This document shows positions 29,990 through 42,931 of a DNA stretch of 64,000 nucleotides, piece by piece. Both the position numbers and the translations under genes were made by a program. Source of the stretch: Poecilobothrus nobilitatus. Lineage: Eukaryota > Arthropoda > Insecta > Diptera > Dolichopodidae. The notes under the pieces are model-generated. The model worked only from the letters and a program-made list of their open reading frames with translations, had not been told where the DNA came from and ran no database searches. Every line of letters starts with the position of its first letter. Position 1 is the first letter of the stretch. The stretch covers positions 129,534,830 through 129,598,829 of the forward strand of contig OX352773.1 in the NCBI GenBank assembly GCA_947095535.1, written 5' to 3'.

Positions 29990-32760
29990 TAAGTTATGAA
30001 CTTCAATTAAAAATAAAAAATTAATGACACGAATATAGACAGTTCTTTAAAGAATCTTTTCATAATAGGAAATTAATATGGGATTTATATTTATTACATA
30101 AACATATCATTCTATTGATCGGTTCATGTTTACCATAATTGGTTCGGTGAAATTGTAAATTGAAAATATTAGCAGATCTTAACCTGGAATTGGAATAAAA
30201 ACTTGAATTGTCATGTAATTGGGAAGACAAAATATTTCCTTTAATCAGTTCACTTAGGAATATGATATCAGCAATTTCACGGCGTGTTTTCAAGGTGTTA
30301 AGATGAATCAAATTTATTCTTTGTTCATAAGGAGGTAAAATTAAAGGGTTAGACCAAGGTAGATGATGAAGACAGATTCTATTCTTTTTGTATGGATTTG
30401 GTAAAATGAGTTCAAAACTTGGCTGGCATATTCAAGGTTAGGCCTAACTAAGCAAGTGTAGAGAGATTTTAGAACATAAGGATCATTAAAGTCCTTAGAT
30501 CAACGTTTTATAAAACCAAGGATAGAATTGGATTTATTTAAAATATAGGTGTAGTGAGACTGAAATGAAAGCTTACTATCAAAAAGTACGTCAAGATCTT
30601 TAATTAAATTGACGTTTATAACAAATTGGTTATTAATAGAGTATGAATACAAAATTCGAATAGAGCGACGTGAGAAGCGAACAAAAGCACATTTTTTCAT
30701 ATTTAGAAGGAGGTTATTATTTCAACACCAAATATGAAAACGACTAAGATCATCTTGTAAAGCTAAAGTGTCATCAAAAGAAGTAATTTTTTTATAAATT
30801 TTCATATCATCAGCGTAGATTTTTTTTTTTGGCTGTTTAATATACATAGTTAATATAACGTCGTTGATAGAAATTATAAATAAAAGGAGACCAAGATGAC
30901 TGCCTTGAGGTACAGCAGTTGTAGCTTTAAATTTAGAAGAAATTACAGATCTAAATGAAATAGAGTATCTCCGATCGAAGAGATAAAAGTAAATCCAATT
31001 TACGAAATAAGTAGGATAACCTAGTTTATTCAACTTAAAAATGATAATATGGTATTATGTGGTAGCAAGTCAAAAGTTTTACTGAAATCGGTATAAATCA
31101 CATAAGTTTGGAAACCTTCTTCCATAGTTTTTAGAGGATAGACGATAGCGGTAGCTTTAACTAGATTGGTGGTAGTAGATATATTTTTTACGAAACCATG
31201 TTGATATAGAGATAAAAAACAAGTACAGTGATCATATATAGAATCGAATACTATTAGCTCAAAAAGTTTAGGAATAGATCATAGTTTAGCTATTGGGCGA
31301 TAGTTGATTACATCGTTTTTTTGATCTTTCTTGTAAATAGGCTTAATGAGAGCATTCTTCCAAAATGATTTAAAAATACCACAAGCTAACGAGAGATTAA
31401 ATAAAATTGATAGAGGTAGAACATTTTTTCAAGAAAATATTGGGGATGCCATCTGATCCAGGGATATGATTATCATATAATTTACTAATATAATTGAAAA
31501 TCACATTAGCAACAATATTAATAAAGCCTAAAGTAGTTTTTGTGAAAAAGTCTGTTAGGAAATTCTGTTTGATTTATGCGAAAAGCTGATACAGGATAGC
31601 TAGCTGAAAAAAAGTCACGGAAAAACTCAGCAATATTTTTAATATCACTACTAGTTTTATAGTTATACTTCATCAAAACTAAATATTCACCGCTTTTTCT
31701 TTTAGAATTTCCAAATATCCAAAATATTTTAGGGTTAGCTTTAATATTGGAAGACATATTCTGAACATAAATTGAGTAAAGTTTGTCTGACATGGATTTA
31801 AAATAATCAAACAAGTAACAGAAATTTATATAATCATGAATACTATTATTTTTTATAAATTTACGCCAGGCTTTATTTTTTTGTTGTTTAATTTCTTGAG
31901 ATGTTTAGTATACAATGGCGGACTTGTTGAATTTTTTCTGTCAACGTCCAACGAAACAAAACGTAATATTGAGAAAAAAAGAATTTCATAAAAAGTATTG
32001 ACTGCCTCATTGAGATGAGAAGAAGAAAAAAATGAGAAATCATAAGAACATAGATAATTATTAATACCTTCAAAGTTCGCTTTATGAAAATTAAAAGAGT
32101 AAGAACAAGTTACATCTATATTTGTAAGTGAGGAAGAACAGAAAGAGAAACAAATTGGCGGATGATATAGATCAATTTTTATCAGTTCCGATGGACAGTC
32201 AAATGTAACTAAATTATACCAGTTGGTTGTAAAAATAAGATCTAACTGATTACCACGAAAATTACATAAAGATGATACCTGTTGAAAATTAAGAGAGTTT
32301 AAAGAGTCGGTTAGCAAACATTCACAATAAGTTAATAGTTCCGTTGGAATTAGGTAACGTTCGTCATCGGGATCTAAATTTCTAGAAATATAATCAATTT
32401 GCAATAAATATTTAGAAAAAAGTTCAATACTTGAAGGAGGAGGAATATAGCAATTTATAATGATAAGATGTTTTGTTTGTAAAATCATCAGAATCAATCA
32501 ATGGTGAAGATATTTCACAACAGAAGGTATTTTTGATAGCTATTAGCACCCCACCTCCTTTAGGAATATTATCGGAAATAAGAAAACCATGTCTATTTTT
32601 TCTGTAAACAGCATAGGTAGAAGAAAAAAGTTCAAGATTATTAATTGACGAATGAAGCCATGTTTCAGTTAAAATAAAACTGTCGAAATCGAGGAGTAAG
32701 GAATTAGAAAAAATAATTTTTGTTAGTTCGTAATCCTCTTACATTTTTGCTTATAATTTG
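29990..32760 (-). pseudogene. LINE ORF2 pseudogene, unit A
   Basis: Reading down the - strand: endonuclease (about 32760-31853; LNFQQVSSLCNFRGNQLDLIF, then a DLYHPPICF block), linker (31814-31518; NPKIFWIFGNSKRKSGEY), then RT (31500-30340) with INYRPIAKL, TDFSKTFDLLPH, a PQGSHLGLLLF motif and the active site YADDMKIY (about 30810), thumb (SINNQFVINVNLIKDLDVLFDSKLSF region) and C-terminus to 30060. The GDFN catalytic block of the endonuclease is deleted (near 32365). Stops include TGA after FHIWC (about 30720), shared with B and C, and a TGA at about 30498 shared only with B. It belongs to the insect Jockey/CR1/I-like LINEs. Confidence 0.85.
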
Positions 32761-33267
32761 GAATTTTGATAGGATTAGCGTAGTTAAATGAAGGAGAAAA
32801 GATGTTTAGATGTTTACTAGTATTCCAAATACGGTAAGATTGAGAGTTTCAGCAAGAATTAGAATTAGATTTAGTATAATTATTAAAATTAGAAGGAGCG
32901 ACAACAGGTATATCTAGAAGACTTTTAATATTAGTAGAGTTTTTAATAGATGAAGATTAATGAGACTTAGGAAAATAATCTATGAGTGTGTCATTATGTA
33001 AAGTATTGCTTTCTAAAATTTTGTTTTTTCTATTAAGTTTAGTTTGTTCATTAACCTTAGGCTTACTCACTTGAATAATAACATTTCCGAGTTTACTCTA
33101 TTTTGTAAATTTGTAAAGGATGTTTTAATATTTCCATGCAAGAAGCTGGGCCGGATAGTAAAAAACAGAAATAATTTAAATTCTTCTTTCTTATTCGTTT
33201 AGGTGTAACAATCGAGCAAGAAACTGTATCTATATTAAATTCCTTTCTTAAAAAGCTTAACACATCA

Positions 33268-34102
33268 TTAACACTGAAAGAGGTAAGGTTTATGTAAGGT
33301 TGAATATTGATTTGATTGCTTTAATTTATGAATTTTGCAATTCCAATCTTTTTCCGTCAACTGAACTCCAAATTTATAAACAATTATGGGGTCAGTTTGT
33401 ACAGCTTTATGAACCGATGGAACACTTTTAGTACGTGTTGGTGAAGTGTTACTGATTGGTGATATTAACGTATTTTGGTCCTTAAACTCTTCTAAAAGTT
33501 CAGATAACATAGAGTACGATGAACTTAATATTTCATTATGTAATGATTCAAAATTAGAAAATAGCTTATGATGATGAGCTGATAGTTTATTATTCAAACT
33601 GTCTAAATCTACAAACGGTTGCTGACGACTAGGACCGGCTTCAATGACATCTTTTACGTTTCTTCCCAAGCTATGTATTTGAACAGGAATTGGTTTTAAC
33701 ACAGTTCGTGCTTGAAACTGGAACAGGGATGATCAAAGTCGCTATTCATAGTAACTTTTTTTTGTAGAAAAATCATTACATAGTGTATCAAATAATTTGG
33801 CCATGTCTTGAAATACTTTGTTGTTGGCACATTGTTTGAGTCGTCTTATCTAATAGGCCCGATTTAGCATTATCAAGACTAGAAAATAAATTGTGTATAT
33901 TATCAAACATACTTCTTAACAGTCCCTCGTAGTTCTGGCAATCCTCACATATGAAATATGAGTCAAGAGTCTGGTGATACCAATCTCTACTTAACCCCTC
34001 ACATACACCATGGAGTTTTCTTTTGTAAAAAGCTTTACAGATTACAAATTTAATTTTTTTATCATTAATAAGACAATTTTCGAGATTGCACTTGTAACCC
34101 AT
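33268..34102 (-). pseudogene. LINE ORF1 pseudogene with PHD-like zinc finger, unit A
   Basis: From the ATG at 34102 the frame encodes a cysteine/histidine array (CNLENC, VICKAFYKRKLHGVC, FICEDCQ) resembling the PHD-type zinc finger in ORF1 of some insect LINEs, then frames shift at about 33825 and again near 33715. The second part (33702-33268) contains SLNNKLSAHHHKLFSNFESL, which looks coiled-coil, and ends about 500 bp before the endonuclease. ORF1 proteins bind LINE RNA; this one is broken. Confidence 0.7.
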
Positions 34103-34939
34103 TGCTTAAAAATTTTTAAGTAATACTTCATAAAATTAAAATAACAGTTTAAAGTTATTTGATATAAATAAGTTTTTACTTTTTTTAAAAAAGAGAAAAA
34201 CTTTTTTTTTTTTATAATTTTAATTAAACTTATTAATTTCGTTTAACAAGCAAAAGAAATATTTAAAAAGATCAAATTACACAAATAAAAGTTCAATGGA
34301 ATTATTTTTTTTGTCAGAGTATAGTTTTAATTATTCTTATTTTATTTTTATTTATTGTTGTTATTGTTATTTAATATCAATGAAAGCTAATTAAATGTGG
34401 CATTTGTACATTAAGTAAAAATGCAAAAACTGCAGAATGGATTAACTTTGAATTACTGAATTATGTTGAATTTGTAAAAAAAATTAATTAAATTTAATAT
34501 TAAGTAAGAACTTCTTAATAAGAACTAATTAACTTGAGGTTAGAGAAAGAACTGATGAAATGTCATCGATTTTCAATTTTGTACTTGATGAGTACTTTTT
34601 TATATATCATAGATAGTTTTATTTTCACTGTATAATTATAATTTTAGTATATGTACTTACATATATAATAATTCAAAATTCTTTTTTTTTTTTAAATGTC
34701 TAAATGATTTAATCTATAATGCAAGCTTGTATATTGCAAGCAAAAAACAAGGAATATGTGTTTTTTAGAAAACAATTATGAATGCTTTAAACTTTTTCTT
34801 TTTTAAGTTTTTTTTTATTTAAAACATCGCCTCCATTTTTTTTCCAAGGCAATCGGACAATGTAGGTACCTAAAGTAAAGTATACTCCAAATTGATCCAA
34901 TAAATGAGGATCTGGGATATACATAAATTAATTTAAAAG

Positions 34940-35195
34940 AAATAGAAATAGTGTACGAAACATCAACGATACTTCACATAATTAATCCTTCAGAGTTGAA
35001 TGACATATTAGCGCAAATAAAAGCGAATATTCGTAATTTAAATGCAAGTAACAAAATGTTATTAGGTAGTGAAATTAATAACATTCACGCTAAAGTTACG
35101 TATATTATTCAACGTCAACTATTTTTTAATTATTCGCTTAAAAATTTGAATTATTCACTTACAAAAAATGAGCAAATTTTTAGTAGCTACGTATA
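34940..35195 (+). other. Exon-like segment 1, unit A (unrecognised protein)
   Basis: An open stretch on the + strand beginning after an AG at 34938-34939 and closed by a possible donor (TAC|GTATAA, 35191). It reads SELNDILAQIKANIRNLN, SEINNIHAKVTYIIQRQ and similar, a helical, coiled-coil-like composition with more regular amphipathic spacing than random AT-rich DNA. The three copies are free of stops and differ by four amino acids in total. I do not recognise the family. The ORF could be chance; its conservation may simply reflect recent duplication. Confidence 0.4.
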
Positions 35196-35985
35196 AAATG
35201 TAATCAAATTTCAGCAATTTTTTTTTTGTAATGTCAAATATAACAAAAACAATAATAAAATAAAATGAATAAAATTGTAAAGTTTTTTATGCAATTGAAA
35301 ATCTCCAACTTAGAATTAATTATGTTTAATAATGTTTTTCTAAAGAAGTAAATAAAATCTAATTATATATTACATGATAGTATGTTATTCAAATTTTTTA
35401 TGTATACAAAAACAAAATTCAGGAAAATTTTAAACTAAAGGAGGGATAAGTATGTCAAAAAAAAATATATTTATGTATTATTTAAACAAACCAAAAAAAA
35501 ATGAATAAATAATATATAAAATTAATAATTGCCAAACGTTATTGATGAAAAATCATTGCAAGAAAAATTTATTGCAATATATTGTTGATGAATTTTGTAT
35601 CTGCTTTGTTTTCGGTAATTTTTAAAAAATTTTTGTTGTAATTTGTTTTCCTTAATTTTCTTATTTTTTAAATTTTTAAAAATTAAAAAAAAAAGAAAAA
35701 GTCGGTCCTGGAATAACTTGCTGTAAAAAACTATCGACTCGCTATATTTATGTTTAAAAAATAAATTAAGAAAATCAAAAGGTATTCCTGTTTTTTTTTT
35801 TTATATATGTACTAGCAGAATACCCGTATTTTATTGGCTTTATGAAATAAAAATTTTTAACTTTTGTTTCTGCGTTAATATAATTTAATTAATATAGTTA
35901 ACTTATTACTATGCATTTACAGATGCTGGTAGTTAATATTTTAATTTTTATTGCATTTAATAATATTTCATTTAATTTTTTTTAG

Positions 35986-36080
35986 CAAATTAAATAAAGA
36001 AAGCAAAGAATTTGAGACAATTCGTCTACAAAAAATCTTTAAAGGAATTAATAATCTATTGAGTACACAATCACGGGGAA
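35986..36080 (+). other. Exon-like segment 2, unit A
   Basis: 95 bp between a strong acceptor (a run of T ending in TTTAG, 35985) and a strong donor (AA|GTGAGT, 36081). The open frame includes LNKESKEFETIRLQKIFKG and INNLLSTQS. It would start with one base and end with one base of a split codon; the end phase matches the start phase of the gp210-like exon at 61940. In B and C most changes are silent (GAA/GAG, ATC/ATT); the last codons vary (GGGGAA, GGCAAA, GGCGAA). Confidence 0.5.
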
Positions 36081-36189
36081 GTGAGTTTTCACAATATATT
36101 CGTTAATACCGAAAAATAAAATCGCATTTCAATTATAAAAGACCATAATGTAATACATTTTTTTTGTAAGTAATGTCACTTCATGTTTT

Positions 36190-36425
36190 TTTTTTTGAAA
36201 AATTTGCTGTTAGGTTCACTCTGTCCCTCCGTCTGTTTACAAAACTTATGTACTGTTTAATAAAGAGCAATGAAATATTAACTATGCATATGTCTCTTAA
36301 AAGAATAATGTTGTAGAACAACTTTTTTATGTAGCCTCACCGTTGGAGATCCTACAGCACCGACAGCTCTTTAAATTTTGAAAAAACTTCTTTTTAAATG
36401 CATACACCTCAGGTCTGTTTAATAT
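36190..36425 (+). repeat. DINE-like fragment inside unit A
   Basis: GGTTCACTCTGTCCCTCCGTCTGTTTACAAAAC and the following 200 bp resemble the end of the insertion at 49896-50170 but are more diverged. It is present at the same place in B (44410-44645) and C (54285-54515), so it predates the triplication. Confidence 0.65.
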
Positions 36426-37029
36426 ATTTTCAATATAAAAAATACATTATTGGCTTTTACCTTTACAAATCAACCAGAATTTTTTTACGTTTAGTTTTTC
36501 TAATTATGTTTTCAAATTGATTGGCTAATAATATGTGTAAAAATTGTATATGGATAAGAATGCAAGGTTTTCTGTTCTTTAAATATGTATGTACTCATTT
36601 TTGATTAAATACTGTACAGAAATGTGAATATGTTTTCTAATTTAATTGATTATGTTTATAGTATTTTTAAATATACGCACATTATACATACTATAATATG
36701 TACATATTTCAATGATATTTTATGGGCAATATGTTATACACATGCATCTTATATAGGTAGCCCACATGTAAGTAATGCATTTCTGAATGATGACATGATG
36801 ATTGACTGACGTATGGAGTAGATTGTTTCTGTTTTTTAACAACGGGCGAAAATGTTATGTTGTTAAGACTTAAACACAGTATTCTTAAGATACTTAATAA
36901 GTTTATTTTAATTACTGTTTATATTAGAAATTTGCATTGAAAGGTTTTTATGGAATATTAAAAACAGTATATGTAGATAAAAGTAAAGAGTGTTGGTTTT
37001 AGTTGACTTTATATTCAAATAAACCTTAA

Positions 37030-39860
37030 GTTATGAACTTCAATTAAAAATAAAAAGTTAATGACACGAATATGGACAGTTCTTTAAAGAATCTTTTCAT
37101 AATAGGAAATTAATATGGGATTTATATTTATTACATAAACATATCATTCTATTGATCGGTTTATGTTTACCATAATTGGTTCGGTGAAATTGTAAATTGA
37201 AAATATTAGCAGATCTTAACCTGGAATTGGAACAAAAACTTGAATTGTCATGCAATTGGGAAGACAAAATATTTCCTTTAATCAGTTCACTTAGGAATAT
37301 GATATCAGCAATTTCACGGCGTGTTTCCAAGGTGTTAAGATGAATCAAATTTATTCTTTGTTCATAAGGAGGTAAAATTAAAGGATTAGACCAAGGTAGA
37401 TGATGAAGACAGATTCTATTCTTTTTGTACGGATTTGGTAAAATGAGTTCAAAACTTGGCTGGCATATTCAAAGTTAGGCCTAACTAAGCAAGTGTAGAG
37501 AGATTTTAGAACATAAGGATCATTAAAGTCCTTAGATCAACGTTTTATAAAACCAAGCATAGAATTGGATTTATTTAAAATATAGGTGTAGTGAGACTGA
37601 AATGAAAGCTTACTATCAAAAAGTACGTCAAGATCTTTAATTAAATTGACGTTTATAACAAATTGGTTATTAATAGACTATGAATACAAAATTGGAATAG
37701 AGCGACGTGAGAAGCGAACAAAAGCACATTTTTTCATATTTAGAAGGAGGTTATTATTTCAACACCAAATATGAAAACGGCTAAGATCATCTTGTAAAGC
37801 TAAAGTGTCATCAAAAGAAGTAATTTTTTTATAAATTTTCATATCATCAGCGTAGATTTTTTTTTTTGGCTGTTTAATATACATAGTTAATAATAATAAC
37901 GTCGTTGATAGCAATTATAAATAAAAGGGGACCAAGTTGACTGCCTTGAGGTGCAGCAGTTGTAGCTTTAAATTTAGAAGAAATTACAGATCTAAATGAA
38001 ATAGAGTATCTCCGATCGAAGAGATAAAAGTAAATCAAATTTACGAAATAAGTAGGATAACCTAGTTTATTCAACTTAAAAATGATAATGTGGTATTATG
38101 TGTTAGCAAGTCAAAAGTTTTACTGAAATCGGTATAAATCACATAAGTTTGGAAACCTTCTTCCATAGTTTTTAGAGGATAGACGATAGAGGTAGCTTTA
38201 ACTAGATTGGTGGTAGTAGATATATTTTTTACGAAACCATGTTGATATGGAGATAAAAAACAAGTACAGTGATCATATATAGAATCGAATACTATTAGCT
38301 CAAAAAGTTTAGGAATAGATCATAGTTTAGCTATTGGGCGATAGTTGATTACATCGTTTTTTTGATCTTTCTTGTAAATAGGCTTAATGAGAGCATTCTT
38401 CCAAAATGATTTAAAAATACCACAAGCTAACGAGAGATTAAATAAAATTGATAAAGGTAGAACATTTTTTCAAGAAAATATTGGGGATGCCATCTGATCC
38501 AGGGATATGATTATCATATAATTTACTAATATAATTGAAAATCACATTAGCATCAATATTAATAAAGCCTAAAGTAGTTTTTGTGAAAAAGTCTGTTAGG
38601 AAATTCTGTTTGATTTATGCGAAAAGCTGATACAGGATAGCTAGCTGAAAAAAAGTCACGGAAAAACTCAGCAATATTTTTAATATCACTACTAGTTTTA
38701 TAGTTATACTTCATCAAAACTAAATATTCACCGCTTTTTCTTTTAGAATTTCCAAATTTCCAAAATATTTTAGGGTTAGCTTTAATATTGGAAGACATAC
38801 TCTGAACATAAATTGAGTAAAGTTTGTCTGACATGAATTTAAAATAATCAAACAAGTAACAGAAATTTATATAATCATGAATACTATTATTTTTTATAAA
38901 TTTACGCCAGGCTTTATTTTTTTGTTGTTTAATTTCTTGAGATGTTTAGTATACAATGGCGGACTTGTTGAATTTTTTCTGTCAACGTCCAACGAAACAA
39001 AACGTAATATTGAGAAAAAAAGAATTTCATAAAAAGTATTGACTGCCTCATTGAGATGAGAAGAAGAAAAAAATGAGAAATCATAAGAACATAGATAATT
39101 ATTAATACCTTCAAAGTTCGCTTTATGAAAATTAAAAGAGTAAGAACAAGTCACATCTATATTTGTAAGTGAGGAAGAACAGAAAGAGAAACAAATTGGC
39201 GGATGATATAGATCAATTTTTATCAGTTCCGATGGACAGTCAAATGTAACTAAATTATACCAGTTGGTTGTAAAAATAAGATCTAACTGATTACCACGAA
39301 AATTACATAAAGATGATACCTGTTGAAAATTAAGAGAGTTTAAAGAGTCGGTTAGCAAACATTCACAATAAGTTAATAGTTCCGTTGGAATTAGGTAAGG
39401 TTCTTCATCATGAGCAATCCATGTAATATTAGGCATATTAAAATCACCACAAATAATTATTTCGTCACCAGGATCTAAATTACTAGAAATATAATCAATT
39501 TGCAATAAATATTTAGAAAAACGTTCAATACTTGAAGGAGGAGGAATATAGCATTTATAATGATAAGATGTTTTGTTTGTAAAATCATCTGAATCAATTA
39601 ATGGTAAAGGTATTTCACAAGAACAGAAGGTATTTTTGATAGCTATTAGCACCCCATCCCCTTTAGGAATATTATCGGAAATAAGAAAACCATGTCTATT
39701 TTTTCTGTAAACAGCATAGGTAGAAGAAAAAAGTTCAAGATTATTAATTGACGAATGAAGCCATGTTTCAGTTAAAATAAAACTGTCGAAATCGAGGAGT
39801 AAGGAATTAGAAAAAATAATTTTTGTTCGTAATCCTCTTACATTTTTGCTTATAATTTGG
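37030..39860 (-). pseudogene. LINE ORF2 pseudogene, unit B
   Basis: Same organisation as unit A, but with a longer open endonuclease frame (39652-38894, 252 codons): AIKNTFCSCEIPLPLIDSD, then IICGDFNMPNITW with the catalytic Asp and Asn, then the NFRGNQLDLIF region. RT motifs: PQGSQLGPLLF (about 37945) and the YADD region at about 37850-37870, where TAATAATAATAACG makes a short in-frame difference from A. Stops after FHIWC and at about 37537 remove function. Linker frame 38855-38559. Confidence 0.83.
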
Positions 39861-40366
39861 AATTTTGATAGGATTAGCGTAGTTAAATGAAGGAGAAAAG
39901 ATGTTTAGATGTTTACTAGCATTCCAAATAGGGTAAGATTCAGAGTTTCAGCAAGAATTAGAATTAGATTTAGTATAATTATTAAAATTAAAAGGAGCGA
40001 CAACAGGTATATCTAGAAGACTTTTAATATTAGTAGAGTTTTTAATAGATGAAGATTAATGAGACTTAGGAAAATAATCTATGAGTGTGTCATTATGTAA
40101 AGTATTGCTTTCTAAAATTTTGTTTTTTCTATTAAGTTTAGTTTGTTCATTAACCTTAGGCTTACTCACTTGAATAATAATATTTCCGAGTTTACTCTAT
40201 TTTGTAAATTTGTAAAGGATGTTTTAATATTTCCATGCAAGAAGCTGGGCCGGATAGTAAAAAACAGAAATAATTTAAATTCTTCTTTCTTATTCGTTTA
40301 GGTGTAACAATCGAGCAAGAAACTGTATCTATATTAAATTCCTTTCTTAAAAAGCTTAACACATCA

Positions 40367-41201
40367 TTAACAGTGAAAGAGGTAAGGTTTAGGTAAGGTT
40401 GAATATTGATTTGATTGCTTTAATTTATGAATTTTGCAATTCCAATCTTTTTCCGTCAACTGAACTCCAAATTTATAAACAATTATGGGGTCAGTTTGTA
40501 CAGCTTTATGAACCGATGGAACACTTTTAGTACGTGTTGGTGAAGTGTTACTGATTGGTGATATTAACGTATTTTGGTCCTTAAACTCTTCTAAAAGTTC
40601 AGATAACATAGAGTACGATGAACTTAATATTTCATTATGTAATGATTCAAAATTAGAAAATAGCTTATGATGATGAGCTGATAGTTTATTATTCCAACTG
40701 TCTAAATCTACAAACGGTTGCTGACGACTAGGACCGGCTTCAATGACATCTTTTACGTTTCTTCCCAAGCTATGTATTTGAACAGGAATTGGTTTTAACA
40801 CAGTTCGTGCTTGAAACTGGAACAGGGATGATCAAAGTCGCTATTCATAGTAACTTTTTTTTGTAGAAAAATCATTACATAGTGTATCAAATAATTTGGC
40901 CATGTCTTGAAATACTTTGTTGTTGGCACATTGTTTGAGTCGTCTTATCTAATAGGCCCGATTTAGCATTATCAAGACTAGAAAATAAATTGTGTATATT
41001 ATCAAACATACTTCTTAACAGTCCCTCGTAGTTCTGGCAATCCTCACATATGAAATATGAGTCAAGAGTCTGGTGATACCAATCTCTACTTAACCCCTCA
41101 CATACACCATGGAGTTTTCTTTTGTAAAAAGCTTTACAGATTACAAATTTAATTTTTTTATCATTAATAAGACAATTTTCGAGATTGCACTTGTAACCCA
41201 T
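40367..41201 (-). pseudogene. LINE ORF1 pseudogene, unit B
   Basis: Matches the unit A copy with a handful of changes (for example SWNNKL for SLNNKL). It has the same two frameshifts, including the 8 extra bases near 40925 that end the zinc-finger frame early. ATG at 41201. Confidence 0.68.
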
Positions 41202-42037
41202 TGCTTAAAAATTTTTAAGTAATACTTCATAAAATTAAAATAACAGTTTAAAGTTATTTGATTTAAATAAGTTTTTACTTTTTTTAAAAAAGAGAAAAAC
41301 CTTTTTTTTTTTATAATTTTAATTAAACTTATTAATTTCGTTTAACAAGCAAAAGAAATATTTAAAAAGATCAAATTACACAAATAAAAGTTTAATGGAA
41401 TTATTTTTTTTGTCAGAGTATAGTTTTAATTATTCTTATTTTATTTTTATTTATTGTTGTTATTGTTATTTAATATCAATGAAAGCTAATTAAATGTGGC
41501 ATTTGTACATTAAGTAAAAATGCAAAAACTGCAGAATGGATTAACTTTGAATTACTGAATTATGTTCAATTTGTAAAAAAAATTAATTAAATTTAATATT
41601 AAGTAAGAATTTTTTAATAAGAACTAATTAACTTGAGGTTAGAGAAAGAACTGATGAAATGTCATCGATTTTCAATTTTGTACTTGATGAGTACTTTTCT
41701 ATATATCATAGATAGTTTTATTTTCACTGTATAATTATAATTTTAGTATATGTACTTACATATATAATAATTCAAAATTCTTTTTTTTTTTTAAATGTCT
41801 AAATGATTTAATCTATAATGCAAGCTTGTATATTGCAAGCAAAAAACAAGGAATATGTGTTTTTTAGAAAACAATTATGAATGCTTTAAACTTTTTCTTT
41901 TTTAAGTTTTTTTTTATTTAAAACATCGCCTCCATTTTTTTCCAAGGCAATCGGACAATGTAGGTACCTAAAGTAAAGTATACTCCAAATTGATCCAATA
42001 AATGAGGATCTGAGATATACATAAATTAATTTAAAAG

Positions 42038-42294
42038 AAATAGAAATAGTGTACGAAACATCAACGATACTTCACATAATTAATCCTTCAGAGTTGAATG
42101 ACATATTAGCGCAAATAAAAGCGAATATTCCTAATTTAAATGCAAGTAACAAAATGTTATTAGGTAGTGAAATTAATAACATTCAGGCTAAAGTTACGTA
42201 TATTATTCAACGTCAACTATTTTTTAATTATTCGCTTAAAAATTTGAATTATTCACTTACAAAAAATGAGCAAATTTTTAGTAGCTACGTATAA
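42038..42294 (+). other. Exon-like segment 1, unit B
   Basis: Counterpart of 34940-35195 with R to P and H to Q changes and no stop. After it, B has about 30 extra bases (near 42315) not seen in A. Confidence 0.38.
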
Positions 42295-42931
42295 AATGTA
42301 ATCAAATTTCAGCGTATTTTTATCTTTCAATGTCAAAGTTAATTTTTTTGTAATGTAAAATATAACAAAAACAATAATAAAATAAAATGAATAAAATTGT
42401 AAAGTTTTTTATGCAATTGAAAATCTCCAACTTAGAATTAATTATGTTTAATAATGTTTTTCTAAAGAAGTAAATAAAATCTAATTATATATTATCTGAT
42501 AGTATGTTATTCAAAATTTTTTATGTATACAAAAACAAAATTCAGGAAAATTTTAAACTAAAGGAGGGATAAGTATGTCAAAAAAAAAAATATTTATGTA
42601 TTATTTAAACAAAACCAAAAAAAATTAATAAATAATATATAAAATTAATAATTGCCAAACGTTATTGATGAAAAATCATTGCAAGAAAAATTTATTGCAA
42701 TATATTGTTGATTTAGCAATTTTGTATCTGCTTTGTTTTCGGTAATTTTTAAAAAATGTTTGTTGTAATTTGTTTTCCTTAATTTTCTTATTTTTTAAAT
42801 TTTTAAAAATTAAAAAAAAAAGAAAAAGTCGGTCTTGGAATAACTTGCTGTAAAAGACTATCGACTTGCTATATTTATGTTTAAAAAATAAATTAAGAAA
42901 ATCAAAAGGTATTCCTTTGGTTTTTTTTATA

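Larger units (their letters stand above)
29961..36997. repeat. Tandem segment unit A (about 7.0 kb)
   Basis: First of three head-to-tail copies. The left boundary is the word TTTAGTTGACTTTAT, the right boundary AAAGAGTGTTGG; the same two words meet at each junction (36997/36998, 45218/45219) and the last copy ends at 55087. The contents are a dead LINE (-) in the left 4.1 kb and unique-looking DNA with two exon-like segments (+) in the rest. Copies differ by scattered substitutions and small indels. Unit A has a private deletion of about 60 bp in the LINE endonuclease. Confidence 0.93.

Noticed and set aside
36624..36809. 61-codon ORF repeated in all three units
   Set aside because: No splice or protein features; AT-rich chance frame carried by the duplication.
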